Part shown: in pieces, positions 1 to 11,102 of the stretch
Layout of the letters: each line of letters starts with the position of its first letter
Numbering within the stretch: the first letter of the stretch is position 1
Assembly: GCF_021272385.1 (NCBI RefSeq)
Contig: NZ_JAJSDZ010000009.1
Span: 124,001 to 188,000, forward strand
Source: Vibrio salinus
Lineage (GTDB): Bacteria; Pseudomonadota; Gammaproteobacteria; Enterobacterales; Vibrionaceae
Direction of reading: 5' to 3'
DNA: 64,000 nt
Notes under the pieces: model-generated
Databases searched by the model: none
The model's input: the letters and a program-made list of their open reading frames with translations, nothing else
Told to the model about the DNA's origin: nothing
Position numbers and translations under genes: made by a program

Positions 1-54
1 TTTTTCTCAAATAAGCGAGGTAGACTCCTATTTTTTGTTATCAGTGAAAAAGTT

Positions 55-1029
55 ATGACCAAATCAGACTGGCAGCCATCTGCAACGATTGAGTTTTTAC
101 AGAACAGAGCATTCATCATCAAAAAAGTACGTCATTTTTTCGAAGAAAGAAGTGTATTAGAAGTGGATACGCCCGTGTTAAGTCATGCCACTGTTACTGA
201 TATCCATTTGCAAACATTTAAAACCGACTTTGTTGGTCCTGGTTATGCCGAAGGTAAAACAGTCTATTTAATGACCAGTCCGGAGTTTCATATGAAACGA
301 TTATTGGCGGCAGGCAGTGGCTCAATCTATCAAATTGGTAAGTCATATAGAAATGAGGAGTGTGGACGGCATCACAATCCCGAATTTACTATGCTGGAGT
401 GGTACCGGGTTGGGTTCGATCACCATGATTTAATGGATGAAATGCATGAGTTTCTTCAAACGATACTGGGCGTCTCCGAGACCCGGAGAATGACCTATCA
501 AGAAGTATTTATTGAGTGTCTGGGGGTTTGTCCTCTGGAATCTTCTCTTGATGAATTAAAACAAGTCGCCAGTCAGCTGAAATTAAGCGATATCGCTGAA
601 CCGGAAACAAACCGGGATACGTTGCTACAACTGTTGTTTTCTGTCGGTATTGAAAATCAGATTGGTCAGAAATATCCTGTCTTCATTTATAATTTTCCCG
701 CAACTCAGGCGGCACTGGCGAAAATTAACCCCGATGATGACCGGGTGGCCGAAAGGTTTGAAGTCTATTTCCAGGGTATCGAACTGGCCAATGGATTCCA
801 TGAACTTGAGAATGCCCGGGAACAACGGATCAGATTCGAAGAGGATAATAATGCCCGTCGGAATATGGGGCTGGAGGCTCAGCCTATTGATGAGCACCTA
901 ATTGATGCTTTATCGGCTGGTTTTCCTAAGTGTTCCGGGGTCGCTTTAGGCATTGATCGTTTAATTATGTTAGCGTTAGGGGCTGAGAATATCAGGGATG
1001 TTATTGCGTTTGATTTTCCAAGAGCGTAA
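55..1029 (+). CDS. epmA: EF-P (R)-beta-lysine ligase EpmA
   Basis: Class II lysyl-tRNA-synthetase-like enzyme without an anticodon-binding domain. EpmA activates (R)-beta-lysine with ATP and attaches it to a conserved lysine of elongation factor P, which helps ribosomes pass polyproline stretches. The 324 residues match the usual family length. Class II motif 2 is visible around residue 100 ([15 protein letters not shown]), and motif 3 near residue 297 ([16 protein letters not shown]). The ATG at 55 is the only sensible start. In Vibrio and enterics this gene normally lies divergent from the fumarate reductase operon, which would lie left of this window; that neighbour is not visible here. 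Confidence 0.95.
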   Translation: MTKSDWQPSATIEFLQNRAFIIKKVRHFFEERSVLEVDTPVLSHATVTDIHLQTFKTDFVGPGYAEGKTVYLMTSPEFHMKRLLAAGSGSIYQIGKSYRNEECGRHHNPEFTMLEWYRVGFDHHDLMDEMHEFLQTILGVSETRRMTYQEVFIECLGVCPLESSLDELKQVASQLKLSDIAEPETNRDTLLQLLFSVGIENQIGQKYPVFIYNFPATQAALAKINPDDDRVAERFEVYFQGIELANGFHELENAREQRIRFEEDNNARRNMGLEAQPIDEHLIDALSAGFPKCSGVALGIDRLIMLALGAENIRDVIAFDFPRA

Positions 1030-1146
1030 TCATAATTTTTCCGGGGAGGGACGTTTTTCTTGATGAGTAGCACTCGCGTCATTGAACTAACCCCGTTATA
1101 CTCCTTTTTTATTTGAACAACTAACTACTAATACAGAGCTTGATAT

Positions 1147-1581
1147 ATGCAAGAGTACATTCAGTTTTTTCAGCAGAACCTGCTGTTATCGATCGCATGG
1201 GTGGCCATTGTCGTTGCGATTGTTTTTAATTTTGTGAAATCGGCCTCAGCCAAATATAAATTCATTTCTGTCAATGAACTCACACATTCTGTGAACAAAG
1301 AGAATGCAGTAGTGGTGGACATCCGTACCAGAGATGAATTTAAACAGGGACATATCACCAATTCGGTCAATGTACTTCCATCTGATATCAAATCCGGTAA
1401 CTGGGGAACGCTTGAAAAACACAAAACAGACCCAATTATTCTGGTATGTAAAAATGGACAGACTGCTCAAGAGAATGCAGTGGTTCTGATAAAAGCCGGT
1501 TTTGAAAAAGTAACCGTGTTAAAAAATGGCCTGGTTGCATGGAACGAAGGTAATCTTCCTCTTGTGCGTGGTAAGAAATAA
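1147..1581 (+). CDS. Membrane-anchored rhodanese-like protein (YibN type)
   Basis: A single N-terminal membrane helix (about residues 13-31) is followed by one rhodanese domain. The active-site loop around residues 97-103 reads CKNGQTA, with the catalytic Cys in place, so sulfur transfer or a related persulfide chemistry is possible. Length (144 aa) and position directly before secB match YibN of enterics and Vibrio. The substrate is not known from sequence. The gene lies 43 bases before secB on the same strand, with no terminator between, so the two are probably co-transcribed. Confidence 0.85.
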   Translation: MQEYIQFFQQNLLLSIAWVAIVVAIVFNFVKSASAKYKFISVNELTHSVNKENAVVVDIRTRDEFKQGHITNSVNVLPSDIKSGNWGTLEKHKTDPIILVCKNGQTAQENAVVLIKAGFEKVTVLKNGLVAWNEGNLPLVRGKK

Positions 1582-1624
1582 TTTATTTTTCATATTTTGA
1601 CGATTTTAAGTAAAGGAATTCCTC

Positions 1625-2095
1625 ATGTCTGAAGCAGAACAACAAGCCCCTGAACAAAACTTTACCATTCAAAGAATTTACCTGAAAGACCTGTCTTTTG
1701 AAGCGCCTAATTCCCCGGTTATGTTCCAAAAAGATTGGGATCCGAATGTGAATCTTGATCTGGATACTCAGAGTAAGGAATTGGGTGAAGGTGTTTACGA
1801 AGTGGTGCTTCGTTTAACGGTAACGGTTAAAAATGAAGACGAAACGGCCTTCCTTTGTGAAATTCAACAGGGCGGTATTTTTACGGCTGAGAAAATGGAA
1901 GCTGGTCAGCTTGCTCATTGCCTGGGCGCTTTCTGTCCAAATATTCTATTCCCTTATGCCCGTGAAACGATTTCAAGTTTAGTTGTTAAAGGTACATTCC
2001 CACAACTGAATTTGGCTCCGGTTAATTTTGATGCGTTGTTCATGAATTATCTTCAGCAACAGGCTGAAAAAGACGGAGATAGCTCTCAGGCGTAA
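1625..2095 (+). CDS. secB: Protein-export chaperone SecB
   Basis: Cytoplasmic homotetrameric chaperone that holds precursor proteins unfolded and delivers them to SecA for export through SecYEG. The 156-residue protein has the family core, including the [17 protein letters not shown] and [11 protein letters not shown] stretches that are strongly conserved in SecB. An acidic tail follows. A purine-rich site (AAAGGAA) precedes the ATG. The gene is followed by gpsA, as in enteric bacteria and Vibrio, but a large hairpin with a T-run lies between the two. Confidence 0.97.
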   Translation: MSEAEQQAPEQNFTIQRIYLKDLSFEAPNSPVMFQKDWDPNVNLDLDTQSKELGEGVYEVVLRLTVTVKNEDETAFLCEIQQGGIFTAEKMEAGQLAHCLGAFCPNILFPYARETISSLVVKGTFPQLNLAPVNFDALFMNYLQQQAEKDGDSSQA

Positions 2096-2132
2096 TTGTT
2101 CAGAGAGTTTCTCACCATGAAGCTTTAATGTT

Positions 2133-2190
2133 AAGTGCACAGAGCATCTGACGTTTGTTGATGAACGAATGATGTGTTGTGCACTTTTTA
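2133..2190 (+). terminator. Large-loop hairpin terminator after secB
   Basis: AAGTGCACA (2133-2141) pairs with TGTGCACTT (2178-2186) and runs into T residues. A shorter inner stem (CATC/GATG) narrows the loop. It overlaps the extended open frame upstream of gpsA, which supports the later gpsA start. Confidence 0.6.
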
Positions 2191-2226
2191 CTTTTATTTA
2201 GTTCAATAAAACACTTAGGCAATCCC

Positions 2227-3258
2227 ATGACAGATTTAATCACAGCCCCAAGGGATCATGCACAAATTTCGATTAGTGTTATTGGTGCTGGATCGTATGG
2301 TACTTCTCTGGCGATTTCTCTGGCCCGTAATGGATCGAACGTTATTCTGTGGGGACACGAACCCGAGCACATGGCGCGTCTGGAAGCGGACCGGGAAAAT
2401 AAGCAGTTTCTGCCTGATGTCAGTTTTCCAGATAGTTTGATTATTGAGAAAGACCTGGAGAATGCGGTGCAGGCATGCCGGGACTTGCTGATTGTTGTGC
2501 CAAGTCATGTGTTTGGTCTTGTTTTGCAATCCATTAAGCCTTTTTTGCGGGAGGACTCTCGTATTTGCTGGGCGACGAAAGGTTTGGAACCCGATACCGG
2601 ACGTTTACTACAAGACGTTGCCATTGAACAGTTAGGTGATAACTGTTCTTATGCGGTATTGTCCGGACCGACGTTTGCCAAAGAGCTTGCTTTAGGGATG
2701 CCAACGGCCATTTCTGTTGCATCTAATGATTCTCAATTTGTTGAGGATCTTCAGGATAAAATCCACTGTAGCCGTTCTTTCCGGGTGTATGCCAATGATG
2801 ATTTTATTGGTTTACAACTGGGTGGTGCCGTTAAAAATGTCATTGCGATTGGTGCTGGTATTTCGGATGGAATTGGTTTTGGTGCGAATGCCCGTACCGC
2901 TTTGATTACCCGCGGACTGGCAGAAATGTCCCGTCTTGGGGTGGCTCTTGGGGCTTTACCTGAAACATTTATGGGAATGGCAGGACTGGGTGATTTAGTG
3001 TTAACCTGTACTGATAATCAATCACGAAACAGACGATTTGGACTGGCTTTAGGAGCAGGGAAATCTGTTGAAGTGGCTCAGGATGAAATCGGGCAGGTGG
3101 TTGAAGGGTACAGAAATACCAAAGAAGTGTATCTGTTGGCTCAACGGGTTGGGGTGGAAATGCCCATCGTTGAACAGATCTATCAGGTTTTGTATCAGGG
3201 TAAAAATGCTCAAATAGCAGCAAAAGATCTACTTGCAAGAGATAAAAAAGCAGAGTGA
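2227..3258 (+). CDS. gpsA: Glycerol-3-phosphate dehydrogenase [NAD(P)+]
   Basis: Reduces dihydroxyacetone phosphate to sn-glycerol 3-phosphate, the backbone precursor for phospholipids. The N-terminal Rossmann motif [10 protein letters not shown] and the C-terminal substrate-binding region ([20 protein letters not shown]) are intact. The open frame extends upstream to 2179, but that extension runs through the hairpin after secB and lacks family similarity, so I chose ATG 2227 (MTDLI...), giving 343 residues, the normal size. cysE follows 44 bases later, matching the secB-gpsA-cysE order of enterics. Confidence 0.96.
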   Translation: MTDLITAPRDHAQISISVIGAGSYGTSLAISLARNGSNVILWGHEPEHMARLEADRENKQFLPDVSFPDSLIIEKDLENAVQACRDLLIVVPSHVFGLVLQSIKPFLREDSRICWATKGLEPDTGRLLQDVAIEQLGDNCSYAVLSGPTFAKELALGMPTAISVASNDSQFVEDLQDKIHCSRSFRVYANDDFIGLQLGGAVKNVIAIGAGISDGIGFGANARTALITRGLAEMSRLGVALGALPETFMGMAGLGDLVLTCTDNQSRNRRFGLALGAGKSVEVAQDEIGQVVEGYRNTKEVYLLAQRVGVEMPIVEQIYQVLYQGKNAQIAAKDLLARDKKAE

Positions 3259-3302
3259 AAACTCAATAGATAACAAGCAAGTATCGGGAGAAAGTTGAGT
3301 CA

Positions 3303-4124
3303 ATGAGTCAATGTAGAAAAGAACAGGTCTGGCAGACGATAATAAAGGAGGCCAGAGAGCTTGCCGAGCAGGAACCGATGCTGGCAAGTTTTTATCATGC
3401 CACCATTATCAAACATGATAGCTTGGCTTCGGCACTAAGCTATATCTTAGCCAATAAATTACAGACACCATCTATGCCGGCTATGGCGGTCAGAGAAGTG
3501 GTTGAAGAAGCTTACGGTTCTGATCCGGATATTACCGGTGCGGCGGCCTGCGATATCTGTGCCACGGTCAGCCGGGATCCTGCCGTTGCTCAATATTCAA
3601 TACCATTGCTCTACCTGAAAGGTTATCACGCTTTGCAAGGATACCGGGTTGCTAACTGGTTGTGGAGACAGGGACGACGGGCTCTGGCAAGTTACCTTCA
3701 GAATCAGATATCAGTTGCCTGTCAGGTAGATATCCATCCGGCGGCAAAAATTGGGCGTGCTATTATGCTGGATCATGCGACAGGTATTGTTGTTGGTGAG
3801 ACGGCTGTTATTGAGAATGATGTTTCCATTCTTCAGGATGTGACGCTTGGTGGTACCGGTAAAGAATCGGGTGACCGGCATCCGAAAATCCGTGAGGGTG
3901 TTATGATTGGAGCCGGAGCTAAAGTTCTTGGAAACATTGAAGTGGGAGAGGGTGCGAAAATTGGTTCGTGTTCTGTCGTGCTACAGTCTGTCCCTCCTCA
4001 TACTACAGTTGCGGGTGTTCCTGCTAAGATTGTCGGGCGTCCTATTTCTGAAAAACCATCACTGGATATGGATCAGCAATTTAATGGTAAATCCCAGACA
4101 TTTATTGGTGGAGACGGTATTTAG
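3303..4124 (+). CDS. cysE: Serine O-acetyltransferase
   Basis: Transfers acetyl from acetyl-CoA to L-serine, the first committed step of cysteine synthesis. The 273-residue protein has the alpha-helical N-terminal domain and a C-terminal left-handed beta-helix of hexapeptide repeats (for example DHATGIVVGETAVIENDVSI). It ends in GDGI. In the family the C-terminal Ile inserts into the active site of O-acetylserine sulfhydrylase (CysK) to form the cysteine synthase complex, so that contact is likely kept. Activity is normally feedback-inhibited by cysteine. It is convergent with aphA and shares a terminator with it. Confidence 0.96.
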   Translation: MSQCRKEQVWQTIIKEARELAEQEPMLASFYHATIIKHDSLASALSYILANKLQTPSMPAMAVREVVEEAYGSDPDITGAAACDICATVSRDPAVAQYSIPLLYLKGYHALQGYRVANWLWRQGRRALASYLQNQISVACQVDIHPAAKIGRAIMLDHATGIVVGETAVIENDVSILQDVTLGGTGKESGDRHPKIREGVMIGAGAKVLGNIEVGEGAKIGSCSVVLQSVPPHTTVAGVPAKIVGRPISEKPSLDMDQQFNGKSQTFIGGDGI

Positions 4125-4154
4125 GCTATTGCTGATAAAAAGAAAGGCTAAACA

Positions 4155-4185
4155 AAAGAGAGGACAATCTGTCCTCTCTTTATCG
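4155..4185. terminator. Bidirectional terminator between cysE and aphA
   Basis: A perfect 12-base-pair stem (AAAGAGAGGACA, 4155-4166, with TGTCCTCTCTTT, 4170-4181) closes a three-base loop. A-rich and T-rich flanks allow use in both directions, which suits the convergent genes. Confidence 0.85.
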
Positions 4186-4188
4186 TTA

Positions 4189-4728
4189 TCAGGAAATTAT
4201 GTTGAGTTCATTAAGAGCTTCTTCAGCCCAGACTATCCATGCTTCTCTTGCGAGAATATTTCTACGCAGTGTCAGTCTTTCAAGTCTTTGATGTTTATCT
4301 AAAGTTTCTGGAGCAGCATAGTATGCAGCTTCGATCTCTTTAAAGTGATCAACCAGTCTTTTAGACTCACTGATTAAGTCAACCACCTGATTTCTGTACG
4401 GTGCTGATGGCTGTACTGCACAAGCCATCAGTTTTGCACAAAATTCATCACGGACAGTAGGATGAGCTGTTGGTTGATCGAACCATTCAGTTAATGTCTT
4501 TTTCCCTTCAGTTGTGATGGAATAGACTTTTCTGTCTGGTTTTCCTTCTTGAGGTTCTAGTACGCAGGTAACTAGGCCTTGTTGTCCCATTTTGTTGAGC
4601 TCACGGTATACTTGTTGATGGCTGGCCTTCCAAAAGTAACCGATGCTGGAGGAAAACTCTTTGGTTATATCGTATCCGGTTGCATCGCGAGTACTCAAAA
4701 CAGTAAGGATTACGTGTGGTAATGACAT
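4189..4728 (-). CDS. aphA: Quorum-sensing / virulence regulator AphA (PadR family)
   Basis: DNA-binding regulator of the PadR winged-helix family, 179 residues, the exact size I know for Vibrio AphA. The N-terminal winged helix (about residues 1-85, starting MSLPHVILTVLSTRDATGYD) is followed by a C-terminal helical dimerisation region. In Vibrio it is the master regulator at low cell density, activated through Qrr small RNAs and repressed by the LuxR/HapR regulator; in V. cholerae it also activates tcpPH with AphB. Gene position next to ppc and cysE matches Vibrio. I could not identify Qrr pairing or HapR sites with confidence. Confidence 0.93.
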   Translation of the reverse strand: MSLPHVILTVLSTRDATGYDITKEFSSSIGYFWKASHQQVYRELNKMGQQGLVTCVLEPQEGKPDRKVYSITTEGKKTLTEWFDQPTAHPTVRDEFCAKLMACAVQPSAPYRNQVVDLISESKRLVDHFKEIEAAYYAAPETLDKHQRLERLTLRRNILAREAWIVWAEEALNELNIIS

Positions 4729-5075
4729 GTCTGAAATCCAAAATAGTTAATAAAAATTACAATCAAATTGAATCTTGTTAAGCTTCTGTGGCCCAATCAT
4801 TTGCGATTCAAATTCCCAGCACAATGTACTGGTTCTGTCACCTAAAAGCCGGTATCTAGCTAACCATGAGTGATATACAACTTGCCGACTGCAACTGTTG
4901 TTTAAGATATTTATTGCAGTACGTAAATTGTATAACTAAATAATAACTATAAACAGTATGAAGGGGACAATTTGGGGCTAAATTATAATTTTATTTTTAA
5001 TTTTTTGATTTTTTAAAATAAAAGGCCGCATAATAGCGACCTTTTTTACCATTTATAGTACATTATATTGTTTTA
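4729..5075. other. Intergenic region between ppc end and aphA start
   Basis: This 347-base AT-rich stretch must hold the aphA promoter, since aphA is read leftwards from 4728, plus the ppc terminator at its right end. Known Vibrio aphA promoters bind HapR/LuxR and Lrp, but I see no sequence here that matches those consensus sites well enough to name. No open frame or RNA gene is apparent. Confidence 0.5.
5018..5041 (-). terminator. Terminator of ppc
   Basis: On the minus strand GGTCGC pairs with GCGGCC around a short TATTA-type loop and is followed by TTTTATTTTA. It lies about 35 bases after the ppc stop codon. Confidence 0.7.
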
Positions 5076-7706
5076 TCAGCCAGTATTTCGCATTCCTGCT
5101 GCAATACCTGCGATGGTAATCATTAAGGCCTCTTCTAACTCAGACGGAGTTTCTTCGTATTGTCTGGTTCGGAACAGAAGTTCTGCCTGAAGCATATTTA
5201 GCGGTTCAATATAAATGTTACGCAAACGAATCGATTCCTGACCCCACGGATCCCGTTGCATCAGGTTCTCGTTATTTTCAACGTTCAAGACGGATTTAAT
5301 GTCTTTTTCCAGTTGTTCCCTTAGCTTGTCTCCTAATGGGATTAAACGCTCTTCTACGAGACGTTCATCATAGTACCGGGAAATATTGGCGTTACATTTG
5401 GTGTACACCATTTCCAGCATGCCTAATCTTGTTGAGAAAAATGGCCATTCACGACACATTTCTTCAAGCAGAGTCTGATGTCCTTTATCGACTGAGAATT
5501 GAATGGCTTCTCCGGCACCCAGCCAGGCAGGTAACACCAGGCGGTTTTGACTCCAGGAGAAAATCCATGGAATGGCTCTCAGGCTTTCGACACCTCCGGT
5601 TGGATTTCGTTTTGCCGGACGGGAGCCCAGAGGCAGTTTGCCGAGTTCTTGTTCCGGAGTGGCCTGACGGAAATAAGGAACGAAGTCAGGTTCACCACGA
5701 ACCACGTTACGATAAGCTTCACAAGACACTTCTGACAGAACCTCCATCAGATCCCGCCACTCTTTTTTCGGCTCTGGTGGTGGCAGTAAGTTTGCTTCCA
5801 GAATGGCGCTGGCATATAGGTTGAAGCTGTTTACGGCGACATCCGGAAGACCTAGTTTGAAACGAATCATTTCACCCTGTTCGGTAACCCGCAGGCCGCC
5901 TTTCAGACTTTTTGGTGGCTGAGACAGCAATGCAGCATGAGCCGGTGCCCCGCCACGTCCAATAGAACCACCACGGCCATGGAATAGTGTCAGATCAATA
6001 TCAGCATCTTCACTGACATTAACCAGAGCTTCCATTGCCCGGTACTGGGCCCAGCCAGCTGCTAATGCCCCGGCGTCTTTTGCTGAATCAGAGTAGCCGA
6101 TCATGACCATTTGTTTGTTTTGAATAAAGCCACGGTACAGATCGATGTTAAACAGTTGAGTCATTACGGACTCTGCATTGTTTAAATCTTCAAGAGTTTC
6201 AAATAATGGGCAGACATCCATACGGTACGGACAGCCACATTCCTGAAGCAGTAAGTGAACCGCAAGCACATCTGATGCTGTTCTGGCCATTGAGATAATA
6301 TAGGCACCAAAGGCATCGCGAGGATAACCGGCAATGGTTTTGCAGGTATCAAGAACTTCTTTCACTTCCGGAGACGGTTCCCAGTCTCTTGGAATTAACG
6401 GACGTTTTGAGGCCAGTTCATTGCTCAGGAAGGCAACTTTGTCCTGTTCACTCCACTGGTCGTAGTCACCCAGCCCTAAATAGCGGGTAAGTTCAGATAA
6501 AACATTAGCATGTCTGGTGCTTTCCTGACGGATATCGAGGCGAACCAGATTGACGCCAAATGCTTTAATGCGGCGAAGTGTGTCCAGCAGGTTACCATCC
6601 GCGATTTTTGCCATACCACACTCATGTAATGACTGGTAACAGGCATAAAGTGGTTCCCAAAGCTGGCCGGCATCTTTAAGAGGCGCCTTGATTGGTAGTT
6701 GCTGTCCGTGAACTTTTGCGTCAAGAATTTCGATAGTGTCATTCAACAGGCTACGAAGTTCTTTCAAAATGGCTCGGTAAGGTTCGTGTGCATTGTCACC
6801 AGCCAGCTTGCGAACACTATCATTGCACTTAGTCATCGATAGTTCTCTAACCAGCTCATTAATATCATTCAGATAGAGATCGGCTGCTTTACAACGCGAT
6901 TGTAGCAATACCTCACGAGTGATTGCGTGGGTTACATACGGGTTGCCGTCCCGGTCGCCACCCATCCACGAAGAGATATGAACCGGTGCCGCACCGATAG
7001 GTAAGCCTTCACCCAGATACTCTTTTGTTTTTTCATCAAATTCGCGTAAAAACTCAGGAATGGCTTCCCAAAGAGAATTCTCGACGACAGCCAGACCCCA
7101 TTTGGCTTCATCAAGCGGTGTTGGACGTTGTTTACGGATAACATCTGAGTGCCAGAACTGAGCAATAACCTGCTCCAGACGACGTTGTGTCCGTTTTCTT
7201 TCTTTATCTGAAAGATCAAGCTCTAGCTTAGATAAACACTCATTAATATTAACGAGCTGGTTTATCATTGTTCTGCGGTTAATCTCCGTTGGGTGGGCAG
7301 TCAGCACGAGTTCGATATTTAAATCTCTGATCGCTTGTGCGGTATCAAGCTTACTGATTTTTTTATCAGTCAGTTTGGCAAAAAGCGAGTTGATTGCATC
7401 TGGTTCGCGGATTTTCGTATCGCAATGACGGGAAATCGTATGATACTGCTCTGCAATATTTGTGAGATTTAAGAACTGGTTGAATGCTCGGGCTACCGGT
7501 GTCAGCTGGTCATCAGTTAAATTCTGAATTTCTTTAACCAGGGCATCGTAGTCTGATTTATCACCATTACGGGCAGATTTAGATAGCTTACGAATGGTTT
7601 CTACTTTCTCAAGAATAATGTTGCCATCTGCATCCAGGATAGTATCCCCTAATACTCGTCCTAACATGCTCACATTACTTTTGAGTGCAGCGTATGTTTC
7701 GTTCAT
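5076..7706 (-). CDS. ppc: Phosphoenolpyruvate carboxylase
   Basis: Makes oxaloacetate from phosphoenolpyruvate and bicarbonate, refilling the TCA cycle. At 876 residues it has full family length. Visible signatures are the catalytic-His motif TAHPTE (about residue 136), GGDRDGNP (about 250), [10 protein letters not shown], the glycine-rich loop [12 protein letters not shown] and the conserved C-terminal MRNTG. In the Vibrio gene order it sits between aphA and argE, as here. A purine-rich site is visible before the ATG, and a hairpin follows the stop. Confidence 0.98.
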   Translation of the reverse strand: MNETYAALKSNVSMLGRVLGDTILDADGNIILEKVETIRKLSKSARNGDKSDYDALVKEIQNLTDDQLTPVARAFNQFLNLTNIAEQYHTISRHCDTKIREPDAINSLFAKLTDKKISKLDTAQAIRDLNIELVLTAHPTEINRRTMINQLVNINECLSKLELDLSDKERKRTQRRLEQVIAQFWHSDVIRKQRPTPLDEAKWGLAVVENSLWEAIPEFLREFDEKTKEYLGEGLPIGAAPVHISSWMGGDRDGNPYVTHAITREVLLQSRCKAADLYLNDINELVRELSMTKCNDSVRKLAGDNAHEPYRAILKELRSLLNDTIEILDAKVHGQQLPIKAPLKDAGQLWEPLYACYQSLHECGMAKIADGNLLDTLRRIKAFGVNLVRLDIRQESTRHANVLSELTRYLGLGDYDQWSEQDKVAFLSNELASKRPLIPRDWEPSPEVKEVLDTCKTIAGYPRDAFGAYIISMARTASDVLAVHLLLQECGCPYRMDVCPLFETLEDLNNAESVMTQLFNIDLYRGFIQNKQMVMIGYSDSAKDAGALAAGWAQYRAMEALVNVSEDADIDLTLFHGRGGSIGRGGAPAHAALLSQPPKSLKGGLRVTEQGEMIRFKLGLPDVAVNSFNLYASAILEANLLPPPEPKKEWRDLMEVLSEVSCEAYRNVVRGEPDFVPYFRQATPEQELGKLPLGSRPAKRNPTGGVESLRAIPWIFSWSQNRLVLPAWLGAGEAIQFSVDKGHQTLLEEMCREWPFFSTRLGMLEMVYTKCNANISRYYDERLVEERLIPLGDKLREQLEKDIKSVLNVENNENLMQRDPWGQESIRLRNIYIEPLNMLQAELLFRTRQYEETPSELEEALMITIAGIAAGMRNTG

Positions 7707-7932
7707 TGTTATGTTCCTGCCTTGAAATAAAATTACATCCCATGTTCTTTGTCAGCTAAACAATTTAGCGAAAGACTCATCGCCAAGTCAATTAGACAAT
7801 AGCGAAGTCCTTGTATTATCTACTTCGTCAATAGAAATAGAAATAAAAAATTGAAAGAAAATTTCAAAAGTTTTCTTTCAATAATGAAATAAAGTTAGAT
7901 TTTTACATTCAGTCAATTAATCAAATCATGCG

Positions 7933-9069
7933 TTAAAAACAGTACTTATGTATTGACCTTTTCAATAAGCTGATTGTTGGGTCAATAAAGTCAAATGACA
8001 GAAATTCATCAGGTTGATGAGCCTGATCTATTGAGCCCGGTCCCAGAACAATTGTGGAACTGACTTCCTGCAGATACGGTGCTTCGGTACAATAATTCAC
8101 AGTTTCTGCTTTTGTACCACACAAATCTCCCATTTCTTTTACGAAATGATGGTTATGATCACACTCGTATCCCGGAATGGAATCATGCAGAGGTTTCATT
8201 TCGACACATCCCGGCCATTTTTCAAACACATTGTTTAATGTTCCCCGGAGAAAGTTGTCCAGATTATCCAGACTAATTCCCGGTAAAGGTCTTACATCAT
8301 AGTGTAGTTCACAGCAACCACAGATGCGATTTGCGCTATCACCACCATGAATATGTCCTAAGTTTAGTGTAGGGTAGGGAATTTCAAAGCCCGGATGATG
8401 ATATTTTTTGATAAGAATATCCCGGGCCTGCATAAGTGCGTACATGACTTCATGCATGATTTCGATAGCATTGATGCCCAGAGCCGGATTGGATGAATGG
8501 CCGGATTTTCCGGTGATTCTGATAACGTTCGCGACGTGGCCCTTATGCCCATATATAGGAATGAGCCCGGTGGGTTCTCCTATAATGCAATAGTCTGGCT
8601 TGAATGGTGGATGCTCTGAAAAGTGGCGGGCCCCCAGCATTGTGGTTTCTTCATCACAGGTTGCCAGAACATATAGTGGCTTTTTCTGTTTTGACCAATC
8701 AATGTTTTTTACGGATTCTATAATAAAAGCAAAGAACCCTTTCATGTCCGCGGTGCCTAAACCATAAAAGCGGTTGTCTTTCTCCGTTAATTTGTGAGGG
8801 TCGAAATTCCAGCGTCCTTCATCGAAGGGAACAGTATCAGAGTGGCCGGATAGTAGTAAGCCTCCGTTACCATGGCCCATCCGGGCTATCAGGTTGTGCT
8901 TATTCGGAGTAACTTTTACGGTGTCGACATCAAAACCAAGAGATGTAAACCAGCCAGCGAGTTTTGCAATCACTTCAGTGTTTCCTTCATCCCACTTAGG
9001 ATCACTGGAGCTAATTGAGGATGTTGAAATTAAATCTTGGTAAACGTCCTTAAATTTAGGGAAATTCAT
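7933..9069 (-). CDS. argE: Acetylornithine deacetylase
   Basis: Zinc metallopeptidase-fold (M20) enzyme that hydrolyses N-acetylornithine to ornithine and acetate. Metal-binding and catalytic motifs are visible: [10 protein letters not shown] with the first His/Asp, and [11 protein letters not shown] with the paired glutamates. The frame is open up to 9183, but the extra 38 residues are hydrophobic and non-homologous; ATG at 9069 ([13 protein letters not shown]) has a good AGGAGC site upstream and gives 378 residues. It is divergent from argC, as in enterics. The shared upstream region carries two ARG-box-like sequences. Confidence 0.95.
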   Translation of the reverse strand: MNFPKFKDVYQDLISTSSISSSDPKWDEGNTEVIAKLAGWFTSLGFDVDTVKVTPNKHNLIARMGHGNGGLLLSGHSDTVPFDEGRWNFDPHKLTEKDNRFYGLGTADMKGFFAFIIESVKNIDWSKQKKPLYVLATCDEETTMLGARHFSEHPPFKPDYCIIGEPTGLIPIYGHKGHVANVIRITGKSGHSSNPALGINAIEIMHEVMYALMQARDILIKKYHHPGFEIPYPTLNLGHIHGGDSANRICGCCELHYDVRPLPGISLDNLDNFLRGTLNNVFEKWPGCVEMKPLHDSIPGYECDHNHHFVKEMGDLCGTKAETVNYCTEAPYLQEVSSTIVLGPGSIDQAHQPDEFLSFDFIDPTISLLKRSIHKYCF

Positions 9070-9114
9070 AGAAACTTTGCTCCTACTATTGACAGGAATA
9101 TTCAGAGAAGGTAA

Positions 9115-9153
9115 AACACATATTAAATCACTTTTTATGAATAAAAAACCAAA
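9115..9153. promoter_or_regulatory. Candidate ArgR operator (two ARG-box-like sites) between argE and argC
   Basis: The ARG-box core is TGAAT-4(A/T)-ATTCA. The core at 9138-9151 (TGAATAAAAAACCA) has a perfect left half and 3 of 5 in the right half. The core at 9117-9130 (CACATATTAAATCA) has a 4-of-5 right half and a poor left half. The two are exactly 21 bases apart, the classical ArgR spacing (18-base boxes with a 3-base gap). A TATAAT at 9175-9180 could be the argC -10. The individual matches are imperfect; spacing and context carry the argument. Confidence 0.5.
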
Positions 9154-9223
9154 TAAATAAGAAATTGTAAAATTTATAATCAATTATTAGTGTGGTTTTT
9201 AATCAAATTGTCGGGTGTCTAAT

Positions 9224-10225
9224 ATGCTAAAAACAACCATCATTGGAGCTAGCGGTTATACCGGAGCTGAACTTGCGTACATGGTGCAAAAACACCCTGA
9301 GTTGACGCTATCAGGTTTATACGTTTCTGCCAACAGTTTAGATGCAGGAAAACCCATTTCGCAACTGCATGGAAAGCTGGATGGTGTTGTTGACATGGCG
9401 GTTCAGCCTTTGGTTGAGCCTGAAGCCGTCGCCAAAGATGCTGATATCATATTTTTAGCAACGGCACACGAAGTCAGTCATGATTTGGCACCTGTGTTTT
9501 TAGCTCAGGGCTGTCAGGTTTTTGATTTATCCGGAGCATACCGGGTAGATAGTGATGAATTTTTTACTAAATATTATGGTTTTGAACATCAATTTTCGGA
9601 CTGGCTAAAAAAGGCGGCTTATGGGCTTGCTGAATGGAATGCCGACGAAATTAAGGCGGCTCAGTTAGTCGCGGTTGCCGGATGTTACCCGACAGCGAGT
9701 CAGTTAGGTATTAAACCGCTGATTGAATCTGATCTTCTGGATTTGGTTCAGTGGCCTGTGATTAATGCGACCAGTGGTGTTTCCGGTGCGGGCAGAAAAG
9801 CGTCCATGACCAATAGCTTTTGTGAAGTCAGCCTGGCTCCGTATGGCGTTTTTACTCACCGTCACCAGCCGGAAATCTCGGCCCACCTCGGACGGGATAT
9901 TATTTTTACACCACATTTAGGTAATTTTAAGCGTGGTATTCTGGCAACGATTACCATGAAACTGGCTCCGGGAGTAACTGATGATCAGGTGGCAGAAGCT
10001 TTTGAGAAAGCCTACGGTGATAAGCCTGCTGTTCGTCTGAAACCGGGGTTCCCTCGCTTGCAGGATGTTCAGTTTACGCCATTTTGCGATATTGGCTGGA
10101 AAGTTAGCGGCGAGCATGTCATTGTTGTATCTGCAATCGATAACCTATTAAAAGGTGCGTCAAGTCAGGCGATGCAATGTCTGAATCTTCATTATGGTTA
10201 TCCTGAACTTACTTCATTGATCTAA
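9224..10225 (+). CDS. argC: N-acetyl-gamma-glutamyl-phosphate reductase
   Basis: NADPH-dependent reductase of N-acetylglutamyl phosphate to the semialdehyde, third step of arginine synthesis. The N-terminal nucleotide-binding motif [13 protein letters not shown] and the catalytic-Cys motif VAGCYPTA (about residue 150) are intact. A GTG at 9215 could add three residues (MSN); I prefer ATG 9224 because family members start [14 protein letters not shown]. The result is 333 residues. It is first in the argC-argB-argG-argH(A) operon and divergent from argE. Confidence 0.95.
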   Translation: MLKTTIIGASGYTGAELAYMVQKHPELTLSGLYVSANSLDAGKPISQLHGKLDGVVDMAVQPLVEPEAVAKDADIIFLATAHEVSHDLAPVFLAQGCQVFDLSGAYRVDSDEFFTKYYGFEHQFSDWLKKAAYGLAEWNADEIKAAQLVAVAGCYPTASQLGIKPLIESDLLDLVQWPVINATSGVSGAGRKASMTNSFCEVSLAPYGVFTHRHQPEISAHLGRDIIFTPHLGNFKRGILATITMKLAPGVTDDQVAEAFEKAYGDKPAVRLKPGFPRLQDVQFTPFCDIGWKVSGEHVIVVSAIDNLLKGASSQAMQCLNLHYGYPELTSLI

Positions 10226-10236
10226 GGGAAATCGTC

Positions 10237-11022
10237 ATGGCTAAAACCCAGCGTCCGGTCGTCGTAAAATTAGGTGGTGCTGTTCTTTCCAGCAAAGACA
10301 CACTGGCTGAATTGTTTTCAGCTATTTCAGAATATCAGGAACAACAATCCGTAGTGATTGTTCATGGTGGCGGATATCTCGTCGATGATCTGATGTCGAA
10401 ACTGCAGTTTGAAATTGTAAAGAAAAATGGTCTGAGAGTGACCCCCTATGATCAGATTCCTTTTATTACCGGATCTCTGGCGGGAACGGCAAACAAGCTG
10501 CTTCAGGGGGAAGCTGTAAAAAGTGGCTTGAAAGCCGTTGGATTATGTTTAGGCGATGGCGGTCTTTGTGATGTGACTGAACTGGATCCGGAGCTGGGGG
10601 CTGTCGGGCTTGCAAAAGCAGGCGATCCGACAATTGTCAACGCGATTATTAAGGCTGGTGGGACCCCCATTATCAGTTCTATCGGTTTAACTGTCGAAGG
10701 TCAGCTAATGAATGTGAATGCCGACGATGCTGCTGTTGCTGTTGCAAAATCGCTGGATGCGGATCTGGTCCTTCTTTCTGATGTGAGTGGGGTTCTTGAT
10801 CAGCATAAAGAATTAATCCCTGAACTTGATTCAGAACGGGCCGAACGCCTTATTAATGCAAAAGTCATCACGGATGGTATGGTTGTTAAGGTCCGCGCTG
10901 CTTTAGAAGCGGCGAATGATTTGGGGCGTCCTATTGAAGTCGCCGGTTGGAAAGATCCTGCTCTGTTGACCCAGTTGTTTGCCGGAAAGAGCATAGGGAC
11001 ATGTTTCTTCCCTAATGCTTAG
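10237..11022 (+). CDS. argB: Acetylglutamate kinase
   Basis: Phosphorylates N-acetylglutamate with ATP, second step of arginine synthesis. Amino-acid-kinase fold, 261 residues, close to the E. coli length, so it belongs to the short, arginine-insensitive dimeric type rather than the longer hexameric type with an N-terminal helix. The glycine-rich signatures [10 protein letters not shown] and [13 protein letters not shown] lie near the N-terminus. It starts 11 bases after argC, so the two are co-transcribed. Confidence 0.96.
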   Translation: MAKTQRPVVVKLGGAVLSSKDTLAELFSAISEYQEQQSVVIVHGGGYLVDDLMSKLQFEIVKKNGLRVTPYDQIPFITGSLAGTANKLLQGEAVKSGLKAVGLCLGDGGLCDVTELDPELGAVGLAKAGDPTIVNAIIKAGGTPIISSIGLTVEGQLMNVNADDAAVAVAKSLDADLVLLSDVSGVLDQHKELIPELDSERAERLINAKVITDGMVVKVRAALEAANDLGRPIEVAGWKDPALLTQLFAGKSIGTCFFPNA

Positions 11023-11102
11023 TAACGAATTTATATTTTAATATTGATAACCCCCTTGGCACTGACCGCCATGTGCAGAGCCAGGAAGTTGGAGAAAACA
11101 AA

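Noticed and set aside
4729..5075. Possible HapR/LuxR or AphA binding sites upstream of aphA
   Set aside because: Such sites are expected, but no segment matched the known consensus sequences well enough to report.
5336..5824. 162-codon open frame opposite ppc
   Set aside because: Entirely antisense to conserved ppc sequence, no ribosome site or homology.
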